This document shows, one piece after another, positions 17,398-25,822 of a stretch of DNA of 64,000 nt. Position 1 is the first letter of the stretch; the number at the start of each line of letters is the position of its first letter. The stretch comes from Bacillus_I endophytica_A (lineage in GTDB: Bacteria; Bacillota; Bacilli; Bacillales; Bacillaceae_H). The stretch covers positions 558,001-622,000 of the forward strand of contig NZ_JALAMS010000001.1 of the NCBI RefSeq assembly GCF_026790145.1, written 5' to 3'. The notes beneath the pieces were generated by a model that had not been told where the DNA came from, searched no databases, and saw nothing but the letters and a program-made list of their open reading frames with translations. The translations under genes were made by a program, and so were the position numbers.

Positions 17398-18048
17398 TTA
17401 CTCTATTGCTGCTTTATTATCAAGCATTTCAATATAAAATTCTTCATTTGTATAACTACAAATGAAAATATCTTGAATTTTCTCGTTTCCTAATTTTGTT
17501 AACTCTTCTTTTAACCATTTTTCATCTTTATTAATCAGGTTAAGGTGTTGTTTTTGAATATTTCCATCTAGAATAAGCGGAAGTGAAAAATCATCTTTAT
17601 GCTGAAAAACCGATAAATGTCCCGTTGGTTCTAAAAGAGCAAAGCTTACTTTTGAGATGTCTGCAATATCTTTGCTGCGAAGTTGAAGATATAAATCATC
17701 TAATGTATAGCCGAGGTCACGCATCACCTTTTGATTACATTTTCCATGTTCAATAACAAGTGAAGGACGCCCATCCATTATGGCTCGAGCTTTTTGACTT
17801 TTAAGCGTTACTTTAGAAAGGATAAACTGAATAATAATTAGTAAAATAATAGGAAGAAGCCCTTTGAAAATGGAGCTTTCAGGATTTTCGATGGTTAATA
17901 CAGCTAAGTCTGCAATCATAAGGGTAATACCAACATCTAAAACACTAACGTCTCCTAGGTCTTTTTTTCCTGTTAAGCGAAAAAAGATTAGGATGACAAC
18001 AAACATAAACGGCGTGCGTAAAAGCAGATGAAAATATTCGTCCATCAT
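17398..18048 (-). CDS. DUF421 (YetF-like) membrane protein
   Basis: 216 residues. Three hydrophobic segments in the first about 85 residues are followed by a cytoplasmic DUF421 domain, marked by RAIMDGRPSLVIEHGK and MRDLGYTLDDLYLQLRSK (about 88-130). Bacillus has several paralogues (YetF, YdfR and others), some linked to spore membrane or germination properties; the role of this copy cannot be told. Start ATG 18048 follows GGAGCG. It lies next to a PsiE-like membrane protein gene on the same strand. Confidence 0.8.
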   Translation of the reverse strand: MMDEYFHLLLRTPFMFVVILIFFRLTGKKDLGDVSVLDVGITLMIADLAVLTIENPESSIFKGLLPIILLIIIQFILSKVTLKSQKARAIMDGRPSLVIEHGKCNQKVMRDLGYTLDDLYLQLRSKDIADISKVSFALLEPTGHLSVFQHKDDFSLPLILDGNIQKQHLNLINKDEKWLKEELTKLGNEKIQDIFICSYTNEEFYIEMLDNKAAIE

Positions 18049-18125
18049 TTTCGCTCCTTCACATAATCTAAAAGGGTGTTTTATAAGTAGGTTTGTCAGA
18101 TGATGGTTTTTTATGCGAGGATTTT

Positions 18126-18530
18126 TTAGTCATCACGAACAAAGCGCAGATTAGCAAGAAGAAGAGAAATAATAAGAGTTAAAATGGCTAGCGTATAGAC
18201 GAACGTTGTCATTGGTTCTTCATGATTAACGATAATTAATCGAACAATGGCTGTAACTGCAATATAAATAAAATAGCGAAGGGGAAAATGATTGTTGTTT
18301 TGAAAGTATTTCACAACAAGACTTAAAAATTCAAAGTAAAGGAAATAAACGAGAATGCCCTCAACAAGAGAGTAGTAAGACGTTTTGTCATCGTGTAGCG
18401 CAAGACTTTGAATCAGAAAAATGGTTTTTTTAACAAGAAACAAAGAAAGAATAATGCCTAAAAAGAAGATCATTGTATTTAAAATGCGCTGAAAGAAAAT
18501 AGAAGCATAGTTATCGTGATTTCCTTTCAC
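18126..18530 (-). CDS. psiE: PsiE family membrane protein
   Basis: 134 residues with four hydrophobic helices (about 18-38, 57-75, 82-102, 108-127), matching the phosphate-starvation-inducible PsiE family in length and topology (FLSLVVKYFQ, then PLRYFIYIAVTAIVRLIIV). Function is unknown across the family. GTG start at 18530 with GGAGTGACAAACT ahead, an optimal site. Confidence 0.8.
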   Translation of the reverse strand: MKGNHDNYASIFFQRILNTMIFFLGIILSLFLVKKTIFLIQSLALHDDKTSYYSLVEGILVYFLYFEFLSLVVKYFQNNNHFPLRYFIYIAVTAIVRLIIVNHEEPMTTFVYTLAILTLIISLLLANLRFVRDD

Positions 18531-18685
18531 AGTTTGTCACTCCTTCAAAGATGGATAGCACATCGGCTATTCTTTAAATATATTCACCTAAGGAAAAAAC
18601 ATGTCCATAATCAAAAGTGTAATCATTAGGCTGAAATGAACTAGGCTGTTAAAATAGAAACAAGAAAATAAAAGGAGGATTTCAT

Positions 18686-19210
18686 ATGAAGGTTTTAGTG
18701 ATTATCGCTCATCCTGCAATTGAACAATCAACAGTTAATAAAGCATGGAGGGAAGAGCTGAAAAAGCATGATAATATAACGGTTCATGAACTTTATCAAG
18801 AATATAAAGAAGAGATCGACGTGCAAAGAGAGCAAGAACTTTGCGAAGCGCATGACCGTATTGTGTGGCAATTTCCGTTCTATTGGTATAGCTCTCCTTC
18901 ACTTTTAAAAGAGTGGCAAGATAAAGTACTTACATACGGATGGGCATATGGATCAAATGGGAATGCGCTGCATGGAAAAGAGCTCATTTTAGCGGTTACA
19001 ACAGGAAGTGGCGAAGAGAAGTATAGAGCAGGAGGACTTAATCATTATTCAATGAGCGAGCTGTTGAAGCCGTTTCAAGCAACAAGTAATTTAATTGGCA
19101 CGACTTTTTTACCTTCGTATCTTTTTTATGGTACATCCGAAGCAACAAAAGAAGAAATTCAGAAAAGTGCTAAAGAGTACGCGGAGTATATTTTAACACC
19201 CCTATCATAG
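18686..19210 (+). CDS. Flavodoxin-like NAD(P)H (quinone) oxidoreductase
   Basis: 174 residues, Flavodoxin_2 fold (KefF/MdaB/YwrO type). The FMN-binding N-terminus (VLVIIAHPAIEQSTVNKAWR) is followed by IVWQFPFYWYSSPSLLKEWQ and LILAVTTGSG, all family hallmarks. It likely reduces quinones or other electrophiles with two electrons. RBS AAAGGAGG, ATG 18686. Transcribed alone, away from the minus-strand genes on either side. No regulator of the MarR/HxlR type is adjacent. Confidence 0.85.
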   Translation: MKVLVIIAHPAIEQSTVNKAWREELKKHDNITVHELYQEYKEEIDVQREQELCEAHDRIVWQFPFYWYSSPSLLKEWQDKVLTYGWAYGSNGNALHGKELILAVTTGSGEEKYRAGGLNHYSMSELLKPFQATSNLIGTTFLPSYLFYGTSEATKEEIQKSAKEYAEYILTPLS

Positions 19211-19248
19211 AACTTCCCCCTCGCTTTATAAGGAAGCGAGGGAGGGAG

Positions 19249-20010
19249 TTAAAAGTCAGGATTTCCTTTTAAAAACCCTTCCCACGCTTTTTTCATACCT
19301 TCTTCATTTTCCTCTCGTGAAGCATGAAGCCTTTTTTCCGAATCTTCATAGCCAATTTCTAAGTCTCCTTTTTCAAAGCGCTCAAAAATCGAGTCAGCAA
19401 AAGCATTTAATGGAGCCCCCAACGTATGAAGCCCAACCCCTCCTAAATCTGTATTCACAGCTGGTGGAAACACTTCTACAACAGATATATGAGTATCCAC
19501 GAGCTGAAGACGAAGAGAAGTTGTAAAAGAATGAACAGCTGCTTTTGTAGCACTATAAATAGGCACCCATGCACCAGGTCTTATTGCTAATCCTGATGAA
19601 ATATTAATGATTGATGCATCTGTTCGAGTTAGAAAGTAAGGAATGAATAACATGGAAAGGTGGATTAGTCCTTCAACATTAATATGGATTTCCTTGCTGT
19701 AATAGTCCCAACTCTCCGTTGCTTTTAACACATTTACTCTTTGTTGAATTCCAGCATTATTTACTAATACATTAATACCCGGAAAGTGAGACGTAACCCA
19801 TTCAAATAAAGAAATTCGTTCTTCTTGTTTAGAAAGATCACATCCTTTTGTATGCAGTTCAGGAAATTTTTCTTTTGCTTCCTGAAGCTTTTCTTCACGA
19901 CGGCCTACAATAATAACGTTGTTTCCTTTTTCTAAGAAGCGCTCGGCAAAAGCTAACCCAATTCCTGAGCCTCCCCCTGTAATGAGGACGGTATTTCCAG
20001 CCATTTTCAT
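19249..20010 (-). CDS. Short-chain dehydrogenase, DltE-like
   Basis: 253-residue SDR. Cofactor motif TGGGSGIGLA (about residues 11-20), NNAG (about 86), catalytic Ser in IINISSGLAI (about 137) and Y-x-x-x-K in YSATKAAVHSF (about 151). It resembles B. subtilis DltE in its start (KMxxNTVLITGG), its length and its C-terminus, but it is not beside a dlt operon, so the symbol is not transferred. Substrate unknown. RBS GGGAGG before ATG 20010. Confidence 0.82.
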   Translation of the reverse strand: MKMAGNTVLITGGGSGIGLAFAERFLEKGNNVIIVGRREEKLQEAKEKFPELHTKGCDLSKQEERISLFEWVTSHFPGINVLVNNAGIQQRVNVLKATESWDYYSKEIHINVEGLIHLSMLFIPYFLTRTDASIINISSGLAIRPGAWVPIYSATKAAVHSFTTSLRLQLVDTHISVVEVFPPAVNTDLGGVGLHTLGAPLNAFADSIFERFEKGDLEIGYEDSEKRLHASREENEEGMKKAWEGFLKGNPDF

Positions 20011-20171
20011 TTTGTATTCCTCCCTTTTTTAAGAAGCTTTTTTTTATTCATTTTCATCCTTTTAGATTTACCAAACATTTTATAAACATGCTTTCTACAA
20101 ATGAAGAATTGAATCAGGACAATTAACCATTTTTTCGTTTCAGAATAAGATGGGTTGACGAACAAAGAAAA

Positions 20172-20390
20172 GGAAATAGGGAGTTAGAAAAGCTAGCAGA
20201 GAGACGAAACAAATTATTTTGTTTTGATCAACTAGATTTGCGAGAAACCGAAAAAGTAGAAAAAAATAAAGAATATATTCCAAAATATCACCGTTGATGA
20301 AGAGGTATACCTAATTAATAACGCCGCAATATTAACTCCAGTTGCTCCAGTAGAAAAAAACACAGAAAGAAAAATTGTTGATTATATGTA
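20172..20390 (+). pseudogene. Decayed short-chain dehydrogenase (benzil-reductase-like)
   Basis: Frame 1 reads NRELEKLAERRNKLFCFDQL then DLRETEKVEKN before a stop; shifting frame near 20270, the text continues NIFQNITVDEEVYLINNAA, then ILTPVAPVEKNTERKIVDYM and a stop. The LINNAAILTPV segment is the NNAG region of SDRs such as B. subtilis YueD (benzil reductase). The N-terminal Gly-rich motif and the catalytic Tyr-Lys half are missing. It looks like an internal leftover with a frameshift that retains a terminator immediately afterwards. Confidence 0.6.
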
Positions 20391-20420
20391 AAAAAGCCTT
20401 AATTGTTGTTAAGGCTTTTT
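20391..20420 (+). terminator. Rho-independent terminator after SDR remnant
   Basis: AAAAAGCCTTAA (20391-20402) pairs with TTAAGGCTTTTT (20409-20420). Because the stem is flanked by A and T runs it may also serve the minus-strand prpF-like gene that ends at 20458. Confidence 0.8.
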
Positions 20421-20457
20421 AGCAACAGAATATTACTAGAAGTTTAAATGTAGCAAG

Positions 20458-21585
20458 TTAGGCGAGATTGTAAGATATCTCATAGTTATGTTTTGTATAA
20501 ACATAACCTTCGAAAATCTTCCGAGCTGTACGAGCTACTTTAATGCTTTGAATATGACCTGCTTCAATATCAACTTTTGTTTCCATAATGCCTGCTGGGT
20601 GACCTAAACGAAATATAGCATTATTCACTTTTACTAAATCAGAAACAATGGTATCTTCTAAGAAAGCTGATGCTGTAGAGCAAATAGCTCCTGTAATCGC
20701 TAAGGCTTGATGAGGTTTTTGCATAGACATCATTCGAATGACAAGATTCATATTTTTTGCTTCTCTATTTACACCTGTTACATCCGTATAGTTCATAGGG
20801 GGAGCAATGAGAGTTAGCTTTGGTACAGCTGGGGTTTTTACGGTTGCCTTTTCTTTAGGAGAAAAACCGCACAGTTCAGCAGCAATGGAACGAATACTTT
20901 CAAATAAATCTAATTGTTCAGGTGTGTATTCATGTGGTAATTCCGTTCCAGTTAAGCCGATGTCCGCAGCCCGTATAAATACAAGTGGATTTGCAACATC
21001 TACAATTGAGATCTGCAAGATTTTATCTTTCACTTTTATTGTATCTTTAGGATTTCCAGTCGGAAAAAGTTTTCCTGTCACAGCTCCTTCACTTTTAGTG
21101 AAAGAAAGATAGATAGGAGAACCTGTACCAGGTACGCCTGGAATTGAAAATCTTCCGTCAGTTTTTACATGCCCATCTTTCACTTCAACATCTGCCGTAA
21201 TAAGCTTTTTCGTATTTGTGTTGAAAATTCTTACTGTTGTAATTGGTTCTACCGCTTGGACAAGTCCTTGCTCAATAGCATATGGGCCAACTGCTGATGA
21301 GATGTTTCCGCAGTTTCCTTTAAAATCAACGGTCTGATTTGTTAAACTCACTTGTCCAAATGTGTATTCAACATCAATATGAGGAGAAGTGGATTTACGA
21401 ATAATAGCAGCTTTACTTGTTAAAGAGTTTCCACCCCCAAGACCATCAATTTGACGTTGATCAGGACTTCCCATTATATCAAGCAGAAAAGCTTCCCATT
21501 GAGAATGATCTGAAGGCATATGATCATAGTTGAAAAATACGGCTTTGCTTGTTCCACCACGCATTAAAGCTACAGGTACTTTCAT
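20458..21585 (-). CDS. PrpF family isomerase (aconitate/oxalomesaconate type)
   Basis: 375 residues, PrpF family of diaminopimelate-epimerase fold. Members isomerise double bonds in tricarboxylates such as 2-methylaconitate or 4-oxalomesaconate. N-terminal PVALMRGGTSKAVFF and the acid/base Cys region KGNCGNISSAVGPYAIEQGL (about residues 90-109) are diagnostic; a second pseudo-repeat carries AICSTASAF. ATG 21585 is chosen because AAGGTGG lies 8 nt ahead; the GTG 12 nt upstream overlaps that site. Divergent from a LysR regulator and a CitMHS transporter, so it probably works on a tricarboxylate imported by the latter (inference). Confidence 0.82.
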   Translation of the reverse strand: MKVPVALMRGGTSKAVFFNYDHMPSDHSQWEAFLLDIMGSPDQRQIDGLGGGNSLTSKAAIIRKSTSPHIDVEYTFGQVSLTNQTVDFKGNCGNISSAVGPYAIEQGLVQAVEPITTVRIFNTNTKKLITADVEVKDGHVKTDGRFSIPGVPGTGSPIYLSFTKSEGAVTGKLFPTGNPKDTIKVKDKILQISIVDVANPLVFIRAADIGLTGTELPHEYTPEQLDLFESIRSIAAELCGFSPKEKATVKTPAVPKLTLIAPPMNYTDVTGVNREAKNMNLVIRMMSMQKPHQALAITGAICSTASAFLEDTIVSDLVKVNNAIFRLGHPAGIMETKVDIEAGHIQSIKVARTARKIFEGYVYTKHNYEISYNLA

Positions 21586-21730
21586 TAGGATAACCACCTT
21601 TATGATAAGATTTTCTTTGGTACCGCTTCCTTTAGAAATATAGTATGATATGTTTGGTTATAAGTGAAATACATATTTTTAAAGTAATAGTATAAAAAAA
21701 TTTTATAATCTAGATGAGGGAGGAATTAGA

Positions 21731-22591
21731 ATGGATGAAAAGGACTGGGTAGCTATTAAAACGCTATATGAAGAGAAAAATATAAGCAGAGCGGCAGAGC
21801 GCCTTTATGTATCACAGCCTGCTTTGACGTACAGGCTTAAAAACTTGGAAAATGAGTTTGGTACTTCTATATTTTTAAAAGTTAAAGGGGGGATTGAATT
21901 TACTTCAGAAGGTATTCACTTGGCTAGCTATGCAGAGGAGATGATTAAAAAGCTGCAGCTTACAAAAGATTATATGTTGAATATGAAAAATGAGGTTAGA
22001 GGCACTCTAAGGTTGGGAGCGTCGAGTAATTTTGCTCAATATAAACTGCCGAAAATTTTAAAACAGTACTCAAATCAGTTTCCACTTGTTCAGTTTAACG
22101 TAAACACCGGGTGGAGCACAGAGATTATGAACCTTTTAAATTCTTCGGTTGTGCAACTTGGTATTTTACGAGGAAATTATCGCTGGCATGGAATGAAGAC
22201 GCTTCTTCACAGAGAGCGTCTTTGCTTAATTTCAAAAAGAGAAGTAAACTTAAACGAATTACCAACGATCCCGTTCATTAACTATAAAACAGATAGCTCT
22301 TTAAAAAATCTTATTACAGGATGGTGGAATGATCGATTCTCAACGCCTCCTCGTGTCACAATGGAAACGGACCGGCAAGAAACATGCAAAGAGATGGTGA
22401 AAAATGATTTAGGTGTTTCTATTCTTCCGGAGATTTGCATGCAGCCTTCCGATAATCTTTATACATATGGTCTTTCTTATAAAAATGGTGAACCTGTTCT
22501 TCGTAATACATGGCTTATGTACCATCAAGATTCATTAAAACTTGCCGCTGTAAAACAATTTATTGATTTCATAAATAAGATGAAACTATAA
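21731..22591 (+). CDS. LysR family transcriptional regulator
   Basis: 286 residues. The N-terminal winged HTH (about residues 1-60, ISRAAERLYVSQPALTYRLK) is followed by a LysR substrate-binding domain (about 90-285). RBS GGGAGGAATTAGA, ATG 21731. Placed divergently from prpF and directly ahead of the CitMHS transporter, the classic position for a LysR activator sensing the pathway's substrate. The 145-nt prpF/lysR intergenic region should hold its binding site; no clear T-N11-A dyad was assigned. Confidence 0.88.
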   Translation: MDEKDWVAIKTLYEEKNISRAAERLYVSQPALTYRLKNLENEFGTSIFLKVKGGIEFTSEGIHLASYAEEMIKKLQLTKDYMLNMKNEVRGTLRLGASSNFAQYKLPKILKQYSNQFPLVQFNVNTGWSTEIMNLLNSSVVQLGILRGNYRWHGMKTLLHRERLCLISKREVNLNELPTIPFINYKTDSSLKNLITGWWNDRFSTPPRVTMETDRQETCKEMVKNDLGVSILPEICMQPSDNLYTYGLSYKNGEPVLRNTWLMYHQDSLKLAAVKQFIDFINKMKL

Positions 22592-22615
22592 AAGTACGCA
22601 TTGCGTGCTTTTTTC
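22590..22615 (+). terminator. Terminator after lysR gene
   Basis: AAAAGTACGC and GCGTGCTTTT form a stem with one G-T wobble around ATT, followed by TTTTCTTTT. Confidence 0.65.
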
Positions 22616-22790
22616 TTTTAAATTTGGATTATAAGTTTTTTTTAATATTTTTATCAAAAAAATATATTTTACATATTAAAATATTTAGACTAATCTGTAA
22701 ATAATAACACAGGGAAATTTATATGCTTCGCTTCATTGTCTCTTAAGATTTTGTAAGCGATTTCTTTTTTTATAAGGGGAGGGATTTAAC

Positions 22791-24101
22791 ATTTTAACAT
22801 TTCTAGGAATATCAATGGTTATTGTTTTTACGTATTTAATGATGTCTAAACGTCTATCACCAGTAGCAGCGCTTACCATCATCCCTATCGTTTTTGCTTT
22901 GATAGGGGGATTTGGGTCCCAAATTGGAGAGATGATGCTTGACGGTTTAAAAGTTGTAGCTCCTTCAGCAGCTCTTTTATTATTTGCAATTCTCTTTTTT
23001 GGTATTTTGATAGATGCGGGTCTTTTTGATCCACTTATTCGAACGATGCTCAAAATTGTGAAGGGTGATCCTGTAAAAATTGCGGTTGGAAGTGCAGTGA
23101 TAGCTATGACGGTTGCATTGGATGGAGATGGTACGACAACTCATATGATTACCATTTCTGCTATGCTACCGCTATATTTAAGACTTGGAATGAATCCTTT
23201 AATCTTGGCTACCGTTTCATTGCTTTCCGTTAGTATTATGAGCGGAATGACACCGTGGGGAGGACCTTCTACAAGGGCAATTGCTTCTCTTAATTTGGAT
23301 GCAAATGAGTTTTTTATCGGTAGTATACCCACAATGTTAGCAGGAATGATGTGTATTGTTTTTACGGCTTATATGCTTGGAAGAAAAGAGCGAAAGCGCC
23401 TTGGAGTTATCACAATAAAGGAAGCTGCAGAGATGAAAAGCGCTATTAGTGAAGCTGCCGTCACTTCTATTGCACAAGATAACTTGAAGCGACCAAATTT
23501 AAGATGGCTGAATTTGATTTTAACTATCACTGTTATGGTTGTTCTAATCATGGGCTTAATTCCAATCCCAGTCTTGTTTCTAATTGGTTTTGTCGTAGTA
23601 TCTGTTATTAATTATCCAAATATAGAGCAGCAGAGAGAGAGGATTATTGCTCATGCAGGAAATGCAATTACGGTTGTTACGCTTGTATTCGCCGCTGGTA
23701 TCTTTACAGGGATTTTTTCTGGTACAAAAATGGTAGATGCTATAGCTAATTCTCTAGTCGCTATTATCCCTGAATCACTAGGATCGTTTTTTCCTATTGT
23801 TGTGGCTTTAACAAGTATGCCTTTTACCTTTATTTTATCTAACGATGCTTACTATTTTGGAGTTTTGCCTATTTTAGCTGAAGCAGGAACAAGTTATGGA
23901 GCGACGGCTGTTGAAATTGCACGAGCCTCTGTATTAGGTCAGCCTATTCACTTTTTAAGCCCTCTTGTTGCTTCAACACTCTTGCTCGTCGGAATGGTAA
24001 AAAAAGATCTTGGTGAGATTCAAAAGTTTGCTTTTGTATGGGCTCTTATTTGTTCACTAGTAATGATCGTAGTTTCAATTATTACAGGAGCTATTATATA
24101 A
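22791..24101 (+). CDS. CitMHS family (divalent cation-)citrate transporter, ATT start
   Basis: About 436 residues, CitMHS family (CitM/CitH-like), with some twelve membrane segments. These proton symporters import citrate or related tricarboxylates complexed with Mg2+ or Ca2+. Family blocks: VIVFTYLMMSKRLSPVAALT, DGDGTTTHMIT, FILSNDAYYFGVLPILAEAG, ASVLGQPIHFLSPL. The first in-frame ATG (22815) has no ribosome site and would cut the family-conserved start; ATT at 22791 follows GGGGAGGG by 7 nt and gives the expected N-terminus (M)LTFLGISMVIVF. ATT initiation is therefore proposed. Likely activated by the LysR protein upstream. Confidence 0.8.
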   Translation: MLTFLGISMVIVFTYLMMSKRLSPVAALTIIPIVFALIGGFGSQIGEMMLDGLKVVAPSAALLLFAILFFGILIDAGLFDPLIRTMLKIVKGDPVKIAVGSAVIAMTVALDGDGTTTHMITISAMLPLYLRLGMNPLILATVSLLSVSIMSGMTPWGGPSTRAIASLNLDANEFFIGSIPTMLAGMMCIVFTAYMLGRKERKRLGVITIKEAAEMKSAISEAAVTSIAQDNLKRPNLRWLNLILTITVMVVLIMGLIPIPVLFLIGFVVVSVINYPNIEQQRERIIAHAGNAITVVTLVFAAGIFTGIFSGTKMVDAIANSLVAIIPESLGSFFPIVVALTSMPFTFILSNDAYYFGVLPILAEAGTSYGATAVEIARASVLGQPIHFLSPLVASTLLLVGMVKKDLGEIQKFAFVWALICSLVMIVVSIITGAII

Positions 24102-24147
24102 AAAAGCGGTTGTATAACTAGTAGAGGTTATACAACCGCTTTTTTTC
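24101..24147. terminator. Bidirectional terminator CitMHS gene / yyaC
   Basis: AAAAAGCGGTTGTATAAC pairs with GTTATACAACCGCTTTTT around an 8-nt loop, with T runs on both strands; it ends the converging genes. Confidence 0.93.
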
Positions 24148-24679
24148 ATAAATGCTGAACATTTTCTAATGAAGCTTGATATACGGCTTCCGAAATAGCT
24201 AGAGCAAGATTTCTTACTATATAAAGACGTGTATCGTTGAGGAATTGAGTAGAAGGGAGGGGATCAACATAGTTTACAACGCCTGTGATATGAAAATCAC
24301 CTGTTTTGGGAAGCAGTTTCTTTAAGGCTTTTCCAGGAACAACAGGCCCTTTTTTAAGAAAAGCAGACCCAACATGATCCTCATCTCCTAAAGAAGCATC
24401 AATGCTGATAATGAGAGATTTCTTGAATCTTTTAGTGATTTTTTTTAACGTATCTTCTAAATTAAACGCATGAACAGGGGTCTCTAATGTGCCATAAACT
24501 TCAAAGGGAACTTTTTTTTCTTTGAGCATTGTTCCAACTAAAGGGCCTAAAGAGTCACCAATAGATCGATCTGATCCTATACATAAAAAGATAATGTCAC
24601 GATGTTCATACTCTTTAGACTGCATAATATGAGCGAGATCTGATGTTAACTTTATGAAGCTTTGTTCAGCGGAATTCAT
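24146..24679 (-). CDS. yyaC: Spore protease-like protein YyaC
   Basis: 177 residues of the YyaC family, annotated as putative sporulation proteins with a fold related to germination protease Gpr. Conserved blocks: FLCIGSDRSIGDSLGPLVG (about residues 30-48), VYGTLETPVHAFNLEDTL, ISIDASLG and GDFHITGVVNY. Expressed in the forespore in B. subtilis; the target is unknown. ATG 24679 is preceded by AAGGAGGG. Transcribed alone. Confidence 0.88.
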   Translation of the reverse strand: MNSAEQSFIKLTSDLAHIMQSKEYEHRDIIFLCIGSDRSIGDSLGPLVGTMLKEKKVPFEVYGTLETPVHAFNLEDTLKKITKRFKKSLIISIDASLGDEDHVGSAFLKKGPVVPGKALKKLLPKTGDFHITGVVNYVDPLPSTQFLNDTRLYIVRNLALAISEAVYQASLENVQHL

Positions 24680-24772
24680 GAGAAAAAGCCCTCCTTTGCT
24701 TTATAAAAATAGTGCGTTTTCTTGTTATTATACGAGTAAAACAAAAGAAGTGCATTAAATAAGAAAGGTAAA

Positions 24773-24801
24773 TAAAAAGACTCAAGATGTTCTTGAGTCT
24801 T
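24773..24801 (-). terminator. Terminator of zinc-ribbon protein gene
   Basis: AAGACTCAAGA / TCTTGAGTCTT stem (24777-24801); minus-strand T tract TTTTTATTT. Directly follows the stop codon at 24802. Confidence 0.85.
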
Positions 24802-25047
24802 TTAGCGATTCAGTTTGGCATGGTTAATAAATGTTTGTTCTTCTTCCACAAGCCCGCACGTTCCGCACTGAACTTTTCGTTCTGGTCCTTTGTAAGCTAA
24901 ATGGAATGCATCCCGATTGCTATCATCATATTCATTTGTAATTTCTCCAGACTGTGGATCCATTTTTACAGATTGAGCAACTTGAGAAATAAGGTTGAAA
25001 CGAGTGCGATTGGTTTTGCAGCTTGGGCAAAGATATGGATTTGTCAT
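24802..25047 (-). CDS. Small zinc-ribbon protein
   Basis: 81 residues with two Cys pairs: C-x2-C in YLCPSCKTN (about residues 8-11) and C-x2-C in VQCGTCGLVEEE (about 60-63). The spacing fits one zinc ribbon split by a helical or loop insert. Such proteins often bind nucleic acid or serve as adaptors, but no specific family is recognised. Strong AGGAGGTG site before ATG 25047. It stands alone. Confidence 0.7.
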   Translation of the reverse strand: MTNPYLCPSCKTNRTRFNLISQVAQSVKMDPQSGEITNEYDDSNRDAFHLAYKGPERKVQCGTCGLVEEEQTFINHAKLNR

Positions 25048-25202
25048 ATATTAGCACCTCCTCTTTCTCTAATATCTCCATGTTCTTTACGTTCATGCGT
25101 TTTCGTAAGTATTTCTGTCAAGAATGAATGTTTACTCTAGACTAACGCAGAAGTCTGTTGTTTATAATGAGAAGAAAGATGAGCGGAAAAGGAGAGGTAA
25201 AG

Positions 25203-25673
25203 ATGATCATTTATGAATTGAAAGAGAAAATGGAGCTTTTCAATCATGTGGTAGAATTCTTTTGGAATGCTTGGGGAACACAAGCTAATCAGCATTTTTA
25301 TCAAGATTGTATGCTTCATTCTTGTTATACAGATGAAGAGCTACCCCGTTTTTACATTATGGTGAACGGAAATGAAATTATTGCCTCTTACGCTTTACTA
25401 CGAACAGATTTCATTAGTCGACAAGATTTAATGCCTTGGTTTTCCTGTCTTTATGTGAAAAAAGAATGGAGAGGAAGAGGCTTAGGTAAACGCCTTTTAG
25501 AGCATGGAATTCAAAAAGCAAAAGAGAAAGGATTTGATGAGCTCTACCTGTCAACAAAACTTGAAGACTATTATGAAAAATATGGATGGGACTATATGAA
25601 AGATGGTTATTCTATTGAAGGAGAGAAACTGAAAATTTATATCAACACTTCTTTATCATACCCAAAGGACTAA
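25203..25673 (+). CDS. GNAT family N-acetyltransferase
   Basis: 156 residues. The acetyl-CoA binding motif A is clear: LYVKKEWRGRGLGKRLLEHG (R/Q-x-x-G-x-G/A at about residues 87-92), followed by ELYLSTKLEDYYEKYGW. Acceptor substrate unknown. ATG 25203 is chosen because AAAAGGAGAGG lies 8 nt ahead; an in-frame ATG 45 nt upstream has no ribosome site and adds a basic, atypical extension. Confidence 0.85.
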   Translation: MIIYELKEKMELFNHVVEFFWNAWGTQANQHFYQDCMLHSCYTDEELPRFYIMVNGNEIIASYALLRTDFISRQDLMPWFSCLYVKKEWRGRGLGKRLLEHGIQKAKEKGFDELYLSTKLEDYYEKYGWDYMKDGYSIEGEKLKIYINTSLSYPKD

Positions 25674-25706
25674 AGCTTTTTTCTGCTTTGTCCTTTGGGT
25701 ATTTTT
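25660..25706 (+). terminator. Terminator after GNAT gene
   Basis: ACCCAAAGGAC (25660-25670) and GTCCTTTGGGT (25690-25700) with a 19-nt loop, then ATTTTTC. The stem begins inside the last codons of the gene. Confidence 0.8.
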
Positions 25707-25726
25707 CTGAATAATAAAAAAAGATA

Positions 25727-25755
25727 TTGACCTCACTGATGAAAATGCTTACAAT
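25727..25755 (+). promoter_or_regulatory. Promoter of polyol operon with overlapping cre-like site
   Basis: TTGACC (25727-25732), 17-nt spacer, TACAAT (25750-25755). TGAAAATGCTTACA (25740-25753) matches the CcpA cre consensus TGWAARCGYTWNCA at 13 of 14 positions and overlaps the -10 box, a position expected to give catabolite repression. Confidence 0.7.
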
Positions 25756-25764
25756 CAGTTTATA

Positions 25765-25780
25765 AGGAAAGAGCTTTCCT
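25765..25780. promoter_or_regulatory. Candidate operator for the polyol LacI repressor
   Basis: AGGAAAG and CTTTCCT, perfect inverted arms around AG, sit at about +3 to +18 of the promoter. A partly similar stretch, AGAGCTTTTTAGGAAA, occurs at about 26865, ahead of the repressor gene itself. Confidence 0.45.
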
Positions 25781-25822
25781 AAAATATTTAGTTAGAATAG
25801 AACAAACATAGGGGTGTTGGAG

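Noticed and set aside
19213..19245. Hairpin CCCTCGCTT / AAGCGAGGG between the quinone reductase and the SDR
   Set aside because: No T tract on either strand, so it was not called a terminator; it could still be a weak one.
25158..25202. Longer N-terminus for the GNAT protein
   Set aside because: No ribosome site before the upstream ATG, whereas AAAAGGAGAGG stands before 25203.
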